Shown piece by piece: positions 40,301 through 55,300 of a DNA stretch of 64,000 nucleotides (its first letter is position 1; the number at the start of each line of letters is the position of its first letter). The stretch is from Galbula dea. Lineage: Eukaryota > Chordata > Aves > Piciformes > Galbulidae. The notes beneath the pieces are model-generated. The model was not told the origin of the DNA. It searched no databases and saw nothing but the letters and a program-made list of their open reading frames with translations. Location of the stretch: positions 596,191 through 660,190 of the forward strand of contig VWZX01019989.1 of the NCBI GenBank assembly GCA_013399015.1, given 5' to 3'. The position numbers were made by a program, and so were the translations under genes.

Positions 40301-43300
40301 AGAGATAAGCTGTGTTCTTGAAGGCAGTGTAACAGCTGACTGCAAGAGAAGGAATGGCTACAGAGTTGTAGAGAACTTTTTGAAGTGTTAGGTATAACAT
40401 ATTAACATGCTTTGGCAAGTCAGTAAAAGGCAAATACATAGGATATGCTGTAAATATGAACTAAATATTTGAGATTTCAGTAAGAGCAGTTGACTTTACC
40501 TTTGCCTGGTTTTATGTGGGTATTTTTATATTTTCTAACCATTTAAGAAGTCAAGATGGTGAAGGAAAAATGAAGAAATTGCCTGCCTCCAAAATAATGA
40601 CATGTTCAGTATACAAAGAAAAATACAAAGCGTTTTTAGATTCTGCTAATCTTATGGTGTTTCTTAGATGTTACCTGTTACAAGAAGAAGTATATATAAA
40701 CAAGCAACTTAGACTTCTGTTGTTGCAGCTTAAGAACTGAGGCCAGATCTGCAAATATATTTCTGTTACTTAGGATCTGAAGGTATGTAATGAAGAAATA
40801 AAAGATGAGATCACAACAGGCAGAATTAGAAACATCGTCTGTAGTTAAGGTTGCTTATTTTCCTTATGAAGTCCTTTTGAAGTTTATCATAGTTTTGTGG
40901 GAGTTAAAACCATTTGGGTGACAGCTTATCAGTCTGATTATAGTTAAAAAATCAGGTTTCAGGAGAAAATGACATAAAATAACATGCTGTTGAACACCTA
41001 TATGAGGTTAAGTTTGGGGGGTTTTTCCCTTCTTTTCTATTTTACTGAAAATAGGGCATTCGTAGAGTTTGGAAAATAACTTGACTTTGAACTTTACTAT
41101 AGCTCTGAAATTAGAGATGTACTTTTGACCTTTGGCAGATACCTCAGGGATTCACTTTAAAAGTCATAAGGAACATATTAGATTTGACTAAATTATAAAT
41201 GAAAACCATAATGTGTGAATCCTGATGAGCCTGTACCAACTGCCTGTGTCACCTGCAGCAGAGCAGGCTTTATCCCCATGGGACCAGAAGCACAGGTACT
41301 CCACAAAAACATAAGCTGCTGATTTTCTTAACCTAGTGGAAGACAGGATGGAAATAAAAAGGCTGGAAATAGAGAAGGTAAATCTCCTTCCTATTCTTTA
41401 AAATAAAAGCAAACCTTTTTTTTGTGCCAAGGTTGGAAGGGCAGTGTTGTCCCCTTCTCCTTGACTGAGGAGAGTTCTCATTACTTTTAGTTACTAGATA
41501 CAGTGTGGCATGCACAGAATGAAGAGCGTGGTTTCTAGTTTAACCTCTTCCACCTGTGATAGTGTTAGGTTAGTGTAAAATTTTCTGCCGACAGAAGTTA
41601 CAGATATATATTGAGCCTATATTTGTGTAATGGTATTTTTGTGTTACATTCATGTAGATCAGAGTCTGGCTTAATTTCAGTTCATTGAAGACATGTTTTA
41701 CAATTTGCTGTAGAAAGTAGAAAGCACTGGTAAGGAAAGACAGGTAGTAGTTTCAGATGTTGAGGAGTTATGTTTCTTTTCCACTGAGCCATTCTCTGAT
41801 GGAATTTTTTTCACAGGAAGGATGCTTTTGTTGACTCAGGCGGTTTAGTTTTTAGCCTTGCTGCAGACTTCTTAAGTTACCTTTCTAAAGTCGGTGTCTA
41901 TCATTTTTCTGTATCAAAAATGGACCAGTTCTTTCACTCACCATTTGTTTATCTTAATACCTCATCACTTAGCTCTTACACTCCTTGAGTGAGACTATTA
42001 ATAATTTCCATTACAAAAGGCAATGCAGCTCCAGTCTGATGTGGACATTTCAGAAGTCTATTGTGAAATAGTAATGAGAACCACTTGTTATTTAAAAACA
42101 ACTTCTAAATAAGAACAGTAAAGGATTTAGTAAGAACAACTTGTTATTTAAGAAATTGGTATTCTGGCATCTGCAGACTTCCTGCCTTAATTTCAGTATC
42201 ATGCATCATCATGATTTAAAAATTATTTGAAACTGATGATGCAGTGGCAGGGAATGTGGCTGGAAAACCAGTAGTGGGGGAAAAAAATAAATATACTAAG
42301 CCAGATGGATCATAACATAGATGCTATTCCTGTCTCATGACTAAAATTTTCTCGTAGCATCAACAGAATGCAATTTTAAGGGAAATCTTAAAAATTCAGT
42401 TTGCGTTAGGGCTCTTTTCCAAAAAGTTAAGAACCTGCTCCTGGAGTATTACTTCTGCTGAGCTTTATGGAAATAAATGGATCAATGGGCTTTAAAGTTT
42501 CCTACAGCACTAACATAACTTCAGTTTCGAGGGTATTTAAGGGGCTGTAATGTGAGCCAATCTTGTTTATATACACTACAGAGTTGATGGGTTTTTTCAT
42601 TAAGAATTTCTGATAAATTTTGATTTAAAGTTGGCCTGAAGTCAGATGATCACAGTAGAACCTCAGGCATGATTTAATGAACAATCCACTATCTCTGATT
42701 TTTTCTCCTTTTTGCCTCATGAAATCAGAAATAATATTTAGTGTCTCTGCCTGGAAGTCTGCAAATTGGTCACCCAACCTTCATGACTGGTAGAAGATGG
42801 CAGCCATATTTCAGGGCCCATCCTATTAACAAAAAATTGTTCCTTGTGTTGATTTTTAAGGCATAGTTCCAGGCACAATTGAATAGACGGTGATAAGGAA
42901 CTTATTCTTGACTTTAGTAGTGTTGCAAATCATTGCCCACTCTCCAAACGTCTGCTTTTGGGGAAAGGGATTTTGAGGGAGATTTGCATTTTGTTGGGGT
43001 TTTTGTTGTTGAATATTTTCTTGTTATTTTGGAGTGAGGTTTTTTGTTATGGGGTTTTTTGTTTGGTTTTGTGTTTTGGTTTGGTTTTTGGTTTTGTAGG
43101 CTTTTTGTTGTTGATTATGTTGTTGGCTTTGGGGGTTTTGGTTGGTTGGTTGTTTTGAGGGTTTTTGGTTTTTGTTTTTTAAGAATGTGGCTTGAACAGT
43201 TCCCTCCTCACTTGAATTTGATGGTCAAGCTGACAAACAGCTTTTTTGCTCTCCATGTGTGATCATCAGTTTGCATGAAGTTGTCTCAGATTAGATTCTT

Positions 43301-46300
43301 TTCCCTTTAGTAACTGTTTTGGTTTTGTTGGTGTTTTTTTGGTAACTGTTCATATATAATGATTTAAACATTTGAAATACTGGAAGTACTGAGTCATCCT
43401 TTTTCCTGTCTATATTAAAAGTTCCCCAGGTAAGTGGATCAGGAGCTTTGTCAGCCTTTAAATGAAAAAACAAGTGTCTGATGATTTAACAGCTTTTTTT
43501 CAGGATTTTTTTCAGCTCTTTTGGAAGGAATTAAGTTAAGCTCATACCAAAATACAGGGATTTGCTGTTTGAAAAACTCACCTTGCTTCAGTTTCTTGGC
43601 ACTTTTGTGCCTGTAATATCATAAAAATTTTGGTTCCCCTCTAAGAACTTCCAGAAATAACGGGATATATTTAAGCTGAGTTTCCATCATTTAGAAACAA
43701 ATGTATTTGTTTTGTATATATGTTTAGTATTGTGCTGCCTTACACAATATAGAGAAGCAAGAGACCTAAAAATTCCAGTCCTGTTGATGAGCCACATCAC
43801 TATAGATATGTTACAATAGGATGATTTTTTTTTTAGTATTTTGTTTTTAAATACCTAAATACCAAAGCAAAATGTTGTGTCTGAAAGAACTTTAAGGCTG
43901 TAAAGAACTAAAAGAACTTTAGGGCTCCTAAACTAGTAAATAGCAAAATTAAGTCTGCTTGTGCAATCTCTCTTTTTTTTTTTACTTATGGAATTTTAAA
44001 TTATGCAATCATCTTCTTTTACAATAAGAACATTGCTTCAGTTATCAAGTACTCTGTATGACATGCATATAAAAAATGGCTGTGGAGCAATACCTTAAAA
44101 ATGATGTGTTGCAGGTAGACTGAACCCAAAACTTTGATAATGGAAATGTCTATCCAGAAGAAGACAATAGCTGGAAGTTGAAGCTAGATGAAAGGAGAGT
44201 AAAATAAGTAATCCTAGAGGAACACCTTCCTTTTTAACAGGATGCTTAGCATGACTTATGAAAGTTAATAAGAAATTCTTTATCATTGTAATAAATGTTT
44301 CAGATTTTGAGAGGTTAGAAATTGTCATCTATAACTCTGGTAAACAGCAGCTGTCAGCTTCTGCTTATAAATAGTATCGAATGCTCTAGTGTTTGTGAGG
44401 ACAGGAGAAATCCACAGCTATAAAATGAAAATTGCATGGCAGAAGCTGTAGAATTGGCTCTCAAGTCGAGATGTAAAACTCAAATTGTATACTTCCTAAA
44501 ATTCAGTCACTGAGCTATATTATAAGATCTTCACAGATTTTGTTAATTTTTTTTAGTTTTAATGTCAGTAACCTACCTTTTTCAAATTCTAAAAATTGTA
44601 AAGACTAATATCCCTTAATATTTGAAAATTTCAGATGATTTAAGTAATTTATTTAGCTTATCCTCATTCACTATTGTATCTTGTTGATAGCTGCATTATA
44701 TCTTTCTAGTTTTGTGTAGTCTTGTTAACATCATAACTTTGATGCTTTTTTTTCTCTAGTGTGATCAATTTATTCCAAAACCTCATTTCTTTTAGTAAAT
44801 TACTTCAGAGTTATTGACAGTGGATAAATAGGTGTGTGCTGTCTTGTGAGTGTAAAAGTAGCTCCCCTTATTGGACTGTTGTTAGATGATTTCCATGTAA
44901 CTGGCTCACTTCGTTAGCAGAGGATACTTGACTTTGATTTGGGTTTTTTCTGGTTTTTGGGTTTTTTTTTTTTGTTTTTTTGTTTTTTTACAATGATCTA
45001 TTTTTGGATAACATTGTAGCTGAAGCTGGGCCTAAAAGTGACTTAATATTTCCTCTTTCGTGCAACAGTAGAAGAATTTGCTTTAAGCCTCTGCTGTTTG
45101 GTGATTCAGTTGTGCCTCAGCTGTTTCATGATTCATTTTTTTACATTTGAACATTTTAGTGAAATTACCACTCTACAGATGATATTTAAATCAGGATTTC
45201 CTTTTTGTCAAACAGTCTGATAGAGATGGAAGGCAGATAAAAGTAATCTGTTTAGATTTAATCATGGTAAGACATGCAGTGTGTTTTCATGCTGGTAGAG
45301 AGCTTGTAGTGAAATTTGTATTGTATGTGTATTTCATTTTTATTAGTGGAGAGTGTGCCAGGTTCCTAGCTTTGTCAGCTACCATTGGTAATGATCCTAG
45401 GTTCTTTTGCTGGTCCTGGGTTTTTGTGTGTTGTCATGCACATTTTTTTGGGTTTCTTTTTTGTGTTCATCATTAATCAAGGTGGCCATTAGGATACATT
45501 TTTACTGCTGTTGTTTATATTTGTATTTCCTTAAACATAGTTTATAGCAGAATATAGTAACATGGTAATGAGCACCCAATATGAAAATGTGTGTTAGAGT
45601 ACTTAGGATACCTGATATCTTGCATTTCCACTGAGTTACTGCCTTCACTGGTACATTGTTCTCACATGCACGAAAGAACTCAGAGCACATTGTGCCACAA
45701 CTAATGGAGTAGCTGTGTGATTATTTCTCAGTGTACTTCTGAAGTGTTCATCTGTTCTGGACAGATGGGAGAACCATGGAAGCAAGAGGGGAACTATCCA
45801 TTTCTGAAAGATTTCAGTAGTGAATGGGTGAGCTGTAAGCTTAGAGGATATTGGGGATCAGTCTTAGCTTGTTTCCAGGTGCTCTTCCTAGTCTATATTG
45901 AAACTACTGCTGCATTTAACTCTGGTGAGAAAGTAAGGAGGGTGGGTGAGTGAGTGGGTGGATTTGAAGCTCAGCTAACACCTATGCTGAAGGTTTCTAG
46001 ATCTCCAATATCCTAACTTCAAGCTTCAGTTAAGATGTGATGTATTGTTGAGTGGTGGTTTGGCTTGGTGAAACAGGTAGTAATTGTTGTCCTTACTCTG
46101 TGATCTGAAATGGGGGTGTGTTTGTTTGAACTGTATTTTAAAACACTGGTTGTAGTGTTGTAAAATCTGAAGTTGTCTTTTACACTAATAGTCAGACAGT
46201 TTACTTGTGTTTGTCAGTGAGTTGAGTAAGTCACTGACATGTTTGATCAATTGACCAAAATGTGAAACTGTTCAACCTGTCTCGCATATTGGGAGATGCC

Positions 46301-49300
46301 ACTACCTGTGGCAGACATAAAAATAGAGATGATGCAACAGATGGCCAAGGTTTCATCAGTGCTCTTTGCATTGGACCTTCTTTTATCAATAATAATAGAA
46401 ATCATCATCTAAACCATCATCAGCAAGGACTCAGTCCATTTATACTCCTTTCAGATAAAATCTAACCCCTACTATGTTTGGAGACATTACGAGTTGCCAT
46501 TTCTTAGTAAGGCTTAGGGAAAACTCTTGGCATTGTGATTGGAGGGAAAAAGGGGAAGAAACACAAGGTCTTCCTATTTACTACCATGTCATGTAGAGAA
46601 CATGGATGTTACACAAGGTTGTGGTGATAGACAAGGGAAGATCCATTTTAAGCCTTTAAGTGCTTCTCCCTTTGTCTTCTCACAGATGATTTGTGCCTGA
46701 GGTTAAAATTTGCACAGTTACCCTGACAAATGTGGACAGATTGTTTTGAGACTGTGTTGTAGATTTATTCCCAGGCTGTCGTACCAGAGCTATATAATGT
46801 GGTTGTGAGTGGACAAAAGTTCCCTGTTTATGATAGTTATGGAACCTGCACTAACTACGGTTCCTTTATAGCTGTTATCATCATGGTGGTCTCATTAGCA
46901 GTGTGTACATTTGAGAATCTTGAACTGCTAGTAAATGTAAATGTCATTTCTGGACAGAGCTGCAGGCAGTTACTTTAGTGTAAATCTGAACTTAGATATA
47001 GATTTTCTAATCCTAAGGTTGGCTACAGGTAATTGCTTCTTTGGTGGTGAAAATAATGTGCAACATTACAGCAAATCTACAGGAAGGCAGAGATGTGTTC
47101 GTACTACTCTAACAACTTTGGTGGTATATAAGGTAGGCCTGAAAGTTATTGAAAACCGAATAGGTCTTGCTTGCTTACATACACATCTGACACTACCTGC
47201 ACTATACTAGCCACTGAAGTCTAATGGATATGACATGACAACTGGAAAAAATGACAGAGGAAAAGGTTTAAAAGAAAACATCTCTGGGTTAGTGTTCTGA
47301 AGAAAAGGATCAAATACCTCTGCCTTTACCGAAGGTTCAAGAGCTTGCAATTTACATCCTTAGAGATATGCCTTTGGTCTTTTTTGATTTTGGAGTGTCT
47401 GAGATGTCATTCTTATGTTTCTAGATGGGGGAAAAAAGACAAATAAATTCAGAAATTCCTTTACAGGTCACTTTTAAATATCTACCAGCTAGAACTGCTA
47501 TTTGAGAAGATGCTCATAGTTTGTGTTTGATGTGCATTTGCAGTGTCCATATATGGGATTTGGTTTTATGATAAGGAAGAATGCCAAAGAATTGCAGAGC
47601 TCATGAAAAAGTAAGTGATGGGTAAACAAGACTTTGTGCTTTTTTTTTAAATGTATGTATTTCTGTTACATACATGCACATTATATTACTAGGATGGTCA
47701 TACCTTTATCCTTTAAAGCTATATTTATAGACGTTGTTGCAAATAAACTTGCGTTTTATATAGTCAGAAATAAGTCACTGCGTTGTAATATTTTTTCGTA
47801 ATTTACTGCGCAGCTTTCCAGCTGCATCAGTGTAACAGTTCATCTGATTTATTTCCTGATGATTCAGAGATCTGTTTTGAAGAATGGAATTCTTCAGGGT
47901 TTTCATATATTTTTCATTTTGGCAAGATTTTCTTTTTTAATGGTGGTGTTACCTTTTTTTCTTACATCAATGTAAGTGTAGGTTATCATGAACGCATACT
48001 ATAATAATATAATTTCTGTGTTTTTATTATGTTTCTAAATCATAACTGAATTTCTACTTCCTTGTTTCTTAACAATATGTAAAAAATTCACTTTGTGGAA
48101 TACAAAGGAAAACTTTAATTAGCTTTGAATTCATTACTTTTATGTACTTAATATTATTTTATGCTTTATGCAATTTTGCAATCAAGTTGGAGATTAACAT
48201 TTCAAACAGAACTGTATTCTTAGCTGTGCTTTAACCTACCAATATCACGGGTAGTGTTTGCATTGTCATTGCTTTCTTCATGTGTCCAAAGCTCACTCTT
48301 CTGTTGTACCCTCTGGCTGCCCTAATGATGGGCGTGTTTGCAATGATTCCTTTCTTATTATATTCTGCAGGTTTTCATGTTTGTTTGGAGGAGGAAGGAG
48401 CTTGAAGCCTTACAGATTTATCAACATATGCAATCTAAATGTTTTAGAGCTGTAATGTGGAGGATATGCTAAAGGGGGACCCGTTGGAATAGGTGTAGAT
48501 TAAACATACTGGTTGCCTGTAGTATATAGGATTGGACATATCACTGTGTCACAGTACTTTCAAGGGACAGGAGAGGGGGTGACATAGAGCCAGGTAACTG
48601 TCATCCCAAGAAAAGCCATGGGAGGTGGATACAGTCGGGTGGTAGCATTAGGTACTAACAGAGTGCAATGCAAAGGCACCGTCAGACTGTGAATCTGTTC
48701 TTTTCAGGTCATCTGTCCCAGTTTTAACAGATTCTATAGCCAGGAGCATGCTGAGGAAGTAACATCAATTTTGATTGCCAAAGCTACCAAGTGCCCAAAA
48801 GGCCATTTACATGCCCTGCAGTACAAGTCCAAACAAGGCTCATCCTCACACGTCTCAATCCATAGCAAAGTGCTTTAGCTCTTCTACCATTGTGTTCCAG
48901 ATAGGATTTGTTATAAAATACTGGATGGGAGTGTAGTCATGTTTCCTCTATATCTCTCTTTTTAAAGTAATACCTGATGCTTTCCATTTTGCAGTGACAA
49001 AACACTGTGAAACACAGAGTCTGATAATGATGGAGGGAATTTTTAGGGGTTTTGGCTGGTTTTGCTGTATACCCTACAGCTCTAAAATGAGTCAGTTGTG
49101 ACCCAAAAAATAATTGATGGGGATGAATTTGCAGAAATAAGAAATGATCCCTAGGAAAGCCAGGTTTTTGACAGCCAATTTTAGTTAACTAGCTCAAGTT
49201 TCAGTTGATGGTGATTAGGTGCCCTCAAACTGGTAATTTGCTACAATAAAAACTAGTTTTCAGAGGATTCATGCGGGTGTAAACCACATGTAGTGGTTTA

Positions 49301-52300
49301 TAATAGCTGTGTTTCATATAGATAAAAAATACCCTGTCACTCAGCCAACTGGCTGCATGTTTTAATTCTCAGCATTCTTCAATAATAATAAAACAGCTGG
49401 GGCAGGAAATTGGTCATTTGCTAGTAGTTAATGACTGATTTGTGTGTGTTTGCCAGCCTCCACCACCAGCAGAACTGAATAACACTACAAATTCTTTGCT
49501 CTTTCTGGATATAGAAACTGTGACTGAGTTACAGAAATTTTAGCCTATGGCCTTGTGTATTCAAGATTGGAGAATATAAATCTCAAGCCTGATTGAATTA
49601 TGCTTTAATACAGATCTTCTGAGAAAGACTTTTCTTTTTAAAAGTGTTTTAATGTAGATGGGGAAAAATGAAAATATTTGAGTTCTGATTAATTATTTTA
49701 AAGTAGTCGTGGTTAAATTTTTTGTATTTTATCTGGTTTTTTGTCTTGTATATTCTCCTCTCACCTCCAACTTCCAGCCTAACTCAGCAGGAACAATTCA
49801 AAGCACAGCAGGGCACAGGAACTGGAGTGTCCCCAATGATGATGAATTCTGCTAATAACAAAGAAGTGGATATCTTACGGATGCTTACCAAGGCCAAAGA
49901 TGAGTATACCAAGGTGAGACTTGCTGTCCATAAAAAGAAGGTACTTCTTTTTGGCAATATTATAATGCCAACTACCTCACATTTTACATTTAAAAACATA
50001 AAAGGTTTTGTGTTCTTTTTACATAGTTTTACTCAAGGTGGAACTGATTTTGGACAATGTGCTTTCTCATTTTGTGTAAAGTGGCTGATAGAAAGGTTTT
50101 GTTAGAATTTGCTAAGGATTCAAAAGAAATGAATGCCAACAAAATCTTTAGAAAGAAGAAGATGTGTGTGATTGGTAACAAGGCTGGTGAGGAGACTGGA
50201 GAATACGTCTTATGAGGAGCAGCTGATGGAACTGGGGTTGTTTAGTCTGGAGGAGTCTCAGGGGAGACCTTACCTCTCTCTGCAACTACCTGAAGGGAGG
50301 TTGTAGTGAGATAGGGTTCAGTCTCTTTCACTGGGCTACCTGTGAGAGGACAAGAGGAAATGGCCTCAAGTTCCACCAGGGGAGGTCTAGATTGGATATC
50401 AAGAATTTCTTCACTGAAAAGGTTGATAGGCAGTGGCACAGGCTGCCGAGGGAAGTGGTGGATTCCCTGTCCCTGGAGGTGTTTAATAAGCATATACATG
50501 TGGTACTTAGGGACATGGTTTAGTGGCACGATGGTGATAGGTTGATGGTTGGACTTGATGATCTTAGAGGTCTTTTCCAATCTTAATGATTCTGTGAATG
50601 CTAGGGGGCTAAAACAAGTATAAACTGACTTTCATTTTGACCCTTAGGGCTCCTGTGCTTATTGAGTAGCACCTGGAACTTGTGTCCTCCTTCTGGGTGA
50701 AGTATTCAAACCTGCCAGTAGTTTCTGTGGTTTGTACAAATACGTTCCTTCAGAAGAGACCTTTAACAGGGAAGTTACTGCTTTTAATTGTGGTTGTTAG
50801 CTACTTTCAAACACTAATGGAAGGAAATGAAAAGGTTGAAATGTAGTATGATTTTAGCCCATGTGCTGCTTTGGTCTTCTGAGGCTTCTAAATAAAGAAG
50901 TCACTAATGGACTAATAATGTTCTCTATTATTGAGCAATCAAAAACATTTTACTCTCGGGAATAAAAATCTAATAATTTTAACTGTTCATATATACACTG
51001 CAAATTGTTACAGAGCCTGCAGTTTCCTGCTGCTGTTTCCAGTATTTCATATGTGCTGTCATGCAATAATAAGACTCATAAGTATTCCGAGTCTGGGAAT
51101 ACATATATCTTAGGCATAAGCAATTTAAAGAGAGGAAAAGTTATTTTTTTTCTGAAATGTGACTACTGGTAAGATCATCAGAAAGATAATAGAAAACTCT
51201 TTTTGTTATGGTGAAATGTAGCCTTTTTTGTTGTGGTATAGCTTCTTTTGAAACTTAGAACCTTTGTATTTTCTGTAATAGGGATTTAACATATTGTAGT
51301 GGCCAAACACCTCCAAAACCTGGTATCTTTTCCATGTTTTAATACTGAATCTGTATCTAGTCTTGGCCTAAGAGTGTGATTGCAGCTATTATGAAACGTT
51401 TAAGCAGTTTTCAATAAATAACCTTAAAAATGCTATAAGTGGAGAAATGGAAAAACGTTAGGCAGTCTTCAGATTTTATGAGAAGGAGGTAATAAATTTA
51501 AGGGGAAAAAAGTTACCTTCTATTTCTACATTACTACACAGACAAAGGAGATGAAATTTCAGAAGATCTTTTGAATAATAAGGTTTTGGTTGTTTTTTTT
51601 CCCCGCAGAAAAGATCTCTTGCCAATTTGCTTCTTACTTAGTCTTTAATCTTTCTGCATTTAAGGGATTGCAAATGAAATAGCATGAAAACTTTTTATCT
51701 GGGACATAAGTGTTTAGGAATATCTGACCTCTTAAGAACTAGATATGTTTTTTTCTTGGCTAGTAATATAAAATTAAGAAGGATGTGATCAATAAAGGCA
51801 ATGACAACCATTTTAGTATTTAATGTCAATATGTTTCAAAGCAGTCATGCTTTCTGGCAGCATTATGACAGCTGCTTCCTTGCCAGTGTGTGTTTCATGA
51901 CTTACAATGCTGATGTGCAGAAGTTAGTTATGAAATATATTGTTCTTCTTTCTCAGTTCTGTGTGGTTTTGCAGAAGAGTGTGTTTTAAAGTGTTGGAAG
52001 CTGTAGAATAAGAACATAATTTTCAAAGCAGGTAGGGAATTTTGCTCAATTTTTAAGTCTATGATGAGAATTTTTTTCTAAGAGTGGGTGTATCTTACTC
52101 CCAAATTAAGTTACACTTTTAGAGGTTACATGTAAAATAAAATACATAGCGTCCTTTCCTTTTTTTTTATTAATGGACCTTTAAGTTGCTGAACTGCTGA
52201 AGTATGTTTTGAAAAATGTACTATTTGTGCACTTGGCTTCTCCTGGTCTCTAAGTGGTGTTATTAGCTGGCCTCATAATGACAGCTAGGGAGATAAGCAG

Positions 52301-55300
52301 TTGAAGAGCTGCTAGGGTAGAGAACAAAGCATGACAAAATGTGTTTCTTTTTAATTATTATGCCTTGCCTTGTACTACAAGCTCTGCTTTTATCTCTGTG
52401 CTGTACAATTCTTCTACAGCATCTACCACAGCATCTTTGATCTGTTAGAGGCCAGATTAAGTGGACATCCTTTGCCTAGTTGATGTGCCCAAAATAACTG
52501 AAGTTTCTTTCTTCATTCCTAAGGACACACAACTATTTGATAAGAACATAATTTCTAGTGTTGATCAAGCATGACCTCTGGACTTCAGTTTCTATTCTTT
52601 GACTGCTTCTTCACTGTCTTTTACTAAAATGTTCATGGTACTGTCCTGCCCAAACAGGAATATAGTTTCTAAGTTTTAAGGTCCCCTAGCTTTTTATTTA
52701 TTAACTGTGTGAAAAACTTTATCTAGAAGACCTAGATTTCCTGAGGGCACTCAGCCTAGATCATGTGAAGTCTAAACTACTGTTCTGAAACAGTTTTAAT
52801 TGGTTCTGTATGTCTAACTTAAGCAGGACTCTAACTGGTAATCATTGCTGCTACTGCTCTTCTTTGAGACAGTTCCTTCATTCTGTAGTTACTCTTTTTT
52901 GCTAAGCACCCTGTACACCTTCATGTGACTGTTAATTAATGTCACCTTGTGGCTGCTTTACACTGGCTAGGTAGAAATCCCCTGTTTCCAAGGCTTTTTA
53001 GCTTTGCATTTGAGCTCTGACAACTTCAAAATCCTCTTCTTGACTTTCAGCATTGGCATCTATCTACAAACCCCTTCTAATTTCCATCAGGTCTTGGCTG
53101 ACCTACTTTCCTTGTATCAAACCTTCTAGCATCTCCTTCTTTTACTTAACAGGTCTTTGCAGCTTACACTTCTCAGAGTCAGACTTTTGCTGCAGAGCAT
53201 GAGATTGGAATGTGACATGGTGCTTGCTTCAGGAGAACCGCAATGCTGAATGAACTACCATGCTCATCCTTTGTCTGTTATCTTTGACAATATCCTGTTT
53301 AGCTTGAGCTTCATATTTTACAAGTAGACTATGAAATCTCACAATGTAGAGCAGTTATTTGCCTCAAATACCTCTGACTGTACCAAACTTGAGTAGAGCA
53401 TCATCAGTGATAGTCTTGTTCTTTTTAGTTGACGTTCACCACGTGTATTTTTTTTCCAGCTTTGATTAGCCTTTCTTTGACTTGATCTTAGAACCTTTGG
53501 GTTTCTTATGCATCTTTTGTGGGAGCATAGCTTTGAACAAGAGACATGACTAAAGGAGAGACCAGTGAAGCAGGATGTAGTAATTGTCAAGTGCTGTAGC
53601 TGATGAGTACTCTTCTGGTTCTGTCACTAAAGAGCATGGTGACATTTCTTTCATGCTTTTTTTTTTTTCCCCTGTGTCATGATGATGACATCTGATACCT
53701 CTTTTACCTGTCCACCTGACAGTTGCTTAAAATGTCACGCTGGTGCTTCTAACTTACCCATCAGCAAGGCCGTGCTACCCATCTGCTAAAATGACCTTAT
53801 ATTCTGAGCTCCAATAGTTAGATAGTAAATTCCTTTGAAATCATCACAGGCTTTTCCCCCCCGCACCTCTTCTGCATACTTCTCTGTGTTTGATAACAGG
53901 CTGCTAGCCATGCTACCAGATGAAGGGGATGATACCAAGTCAGGTCAATGTTATTTTCTATAGGCCTTAGTGTGTACTGCTTTTCATGTTGCTGAGGAAT
54001 TTGGTCTGAAAAATGTTCATATAGTGATAACTCTGTTAAACTCTGCTGCTTCTCACCTCATTTAGTTCTATGATCATGCAGAGAATGACGGTGGCATCTA
54101 AGGTACTCATGGTTTCTGAAGAATTCAACCTATTAAAATACCCTAGAGAAATAAGGATACTATTTTAATTCTGCTGAGTGCTTCCATTAATAAGGCTTTG
54201 AATCCTAGAGAAGGGACTAGCTTTAAAAGAAAATTGTTTTGCTTACCATGAATAGCTTGAAGAAGTTTCTCACTTTATGCAGTAGAGGTATAGTAGGAAA
54301 GGAAAGAGGAGTGTGTGTTCTTTCTTCAAACTGAGTAGCTAACCACCTTATGGCATGATTGTCTGTGCATGCTTTAATGTTATTTCTAAGGGCAACATTT
54401 GAACCAAAAATTGTCGTGCAATAGAAGAAAGCGAGGTACCTGAGTGTAGCTACACTTTTACTTTACAGGATTGTGTCTTCAGAAATTCATTGCAGAAGTC
54501 CTTGACTGTCTGAACACCCACAAGATGACTTTTCAGCAGAGGCTTACAAAATCATTGAGACTGGAAGGGGCCTCTGGAGATAGGATAATCCGTCCCCCCC
54601 TGTTTACAGCAGTATCAGCTATAATGGGTAGCTCAGGGCCATTCAGGTTTTAAATATCTCCATGGACAGAGACTCCATAACCTTGCTGGACTACCTGTTC
54701 CAGTGTTCAGACATCCTTAAAATAAGAAAGCTTTTTCTTAACTTTAAACAAGATTTTCTGTATTCTGTCTTTTACATTTTGCCTCTTGTCTTCGCTGGGC
54801 ATCACTGAGAAGAGTCTGGCTCAGTGTTCTGTACTTCTCCCCATCAGGTATTTATACACATTGATACTATACCCTGAGCCTGATTTGGAAAGTTCAGGAA
54901 AGGACACTGGCATTTTCATAACAACACAGCAGTTGCTGTGCTTTGTGTCCAGATGGCAGTCTGTGCAGTCTAGAGTTCTGTCCCCACTAATGCACAAGAC
55001 TGGGTTCTTTGGAGGAAAGAATGAGAAAATGTAACTGATCATTCCTTCCCCAATCACTGGTCCTGTGGCATAAGATTTAGACCCTACCAAATTCAGGTAA
55101 TTAACTATGAATGTTCTTGTTGTATAGAATTAGCTTTGTTAGATAATTATTTTTTTAAATCTCTCCAGTTTCTTGATTTCAGTCGTATCAGGCAACAGTG
55201 ACTTCCACTATACTGTTTTATTTTCTACTGACAACAGCATTCCTTGTATACCCAATGCTTTTTTAGTTTCATTGACTATATTTTGGGGGTTGTACAGTGT

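Larger units (their letters stand above)
27906..47543. other. DCP1B intron 3 (19.6 kb)
   Basis: The largest intron in view, bounded by gtaagt and gcatttgcag. It contains an LTR (29600-30050) plus a smaller LTR piece (28483-28568), an 87-bp direct duplication (27967 and 30336), a CR1 3' end (36440-36537), an A-rich tract (35875-35950), a T/G-only tract (42990-43181) and a poly(T)-rich tract (44941-44990). About 6 kb after the LTR (30.4-36.4 kb) and much of 37-47 kb contain no repeat or exon I recognise. Confidence 0.9.

Noticed and set aside
42958..43262. Hydrophobic Leu/Phe/Val-rich frames resembling a membrane protein
   Set aside because: They are the direct translation of the T/G-only low-complexity tract; no start context, domain or splice structure supports them.
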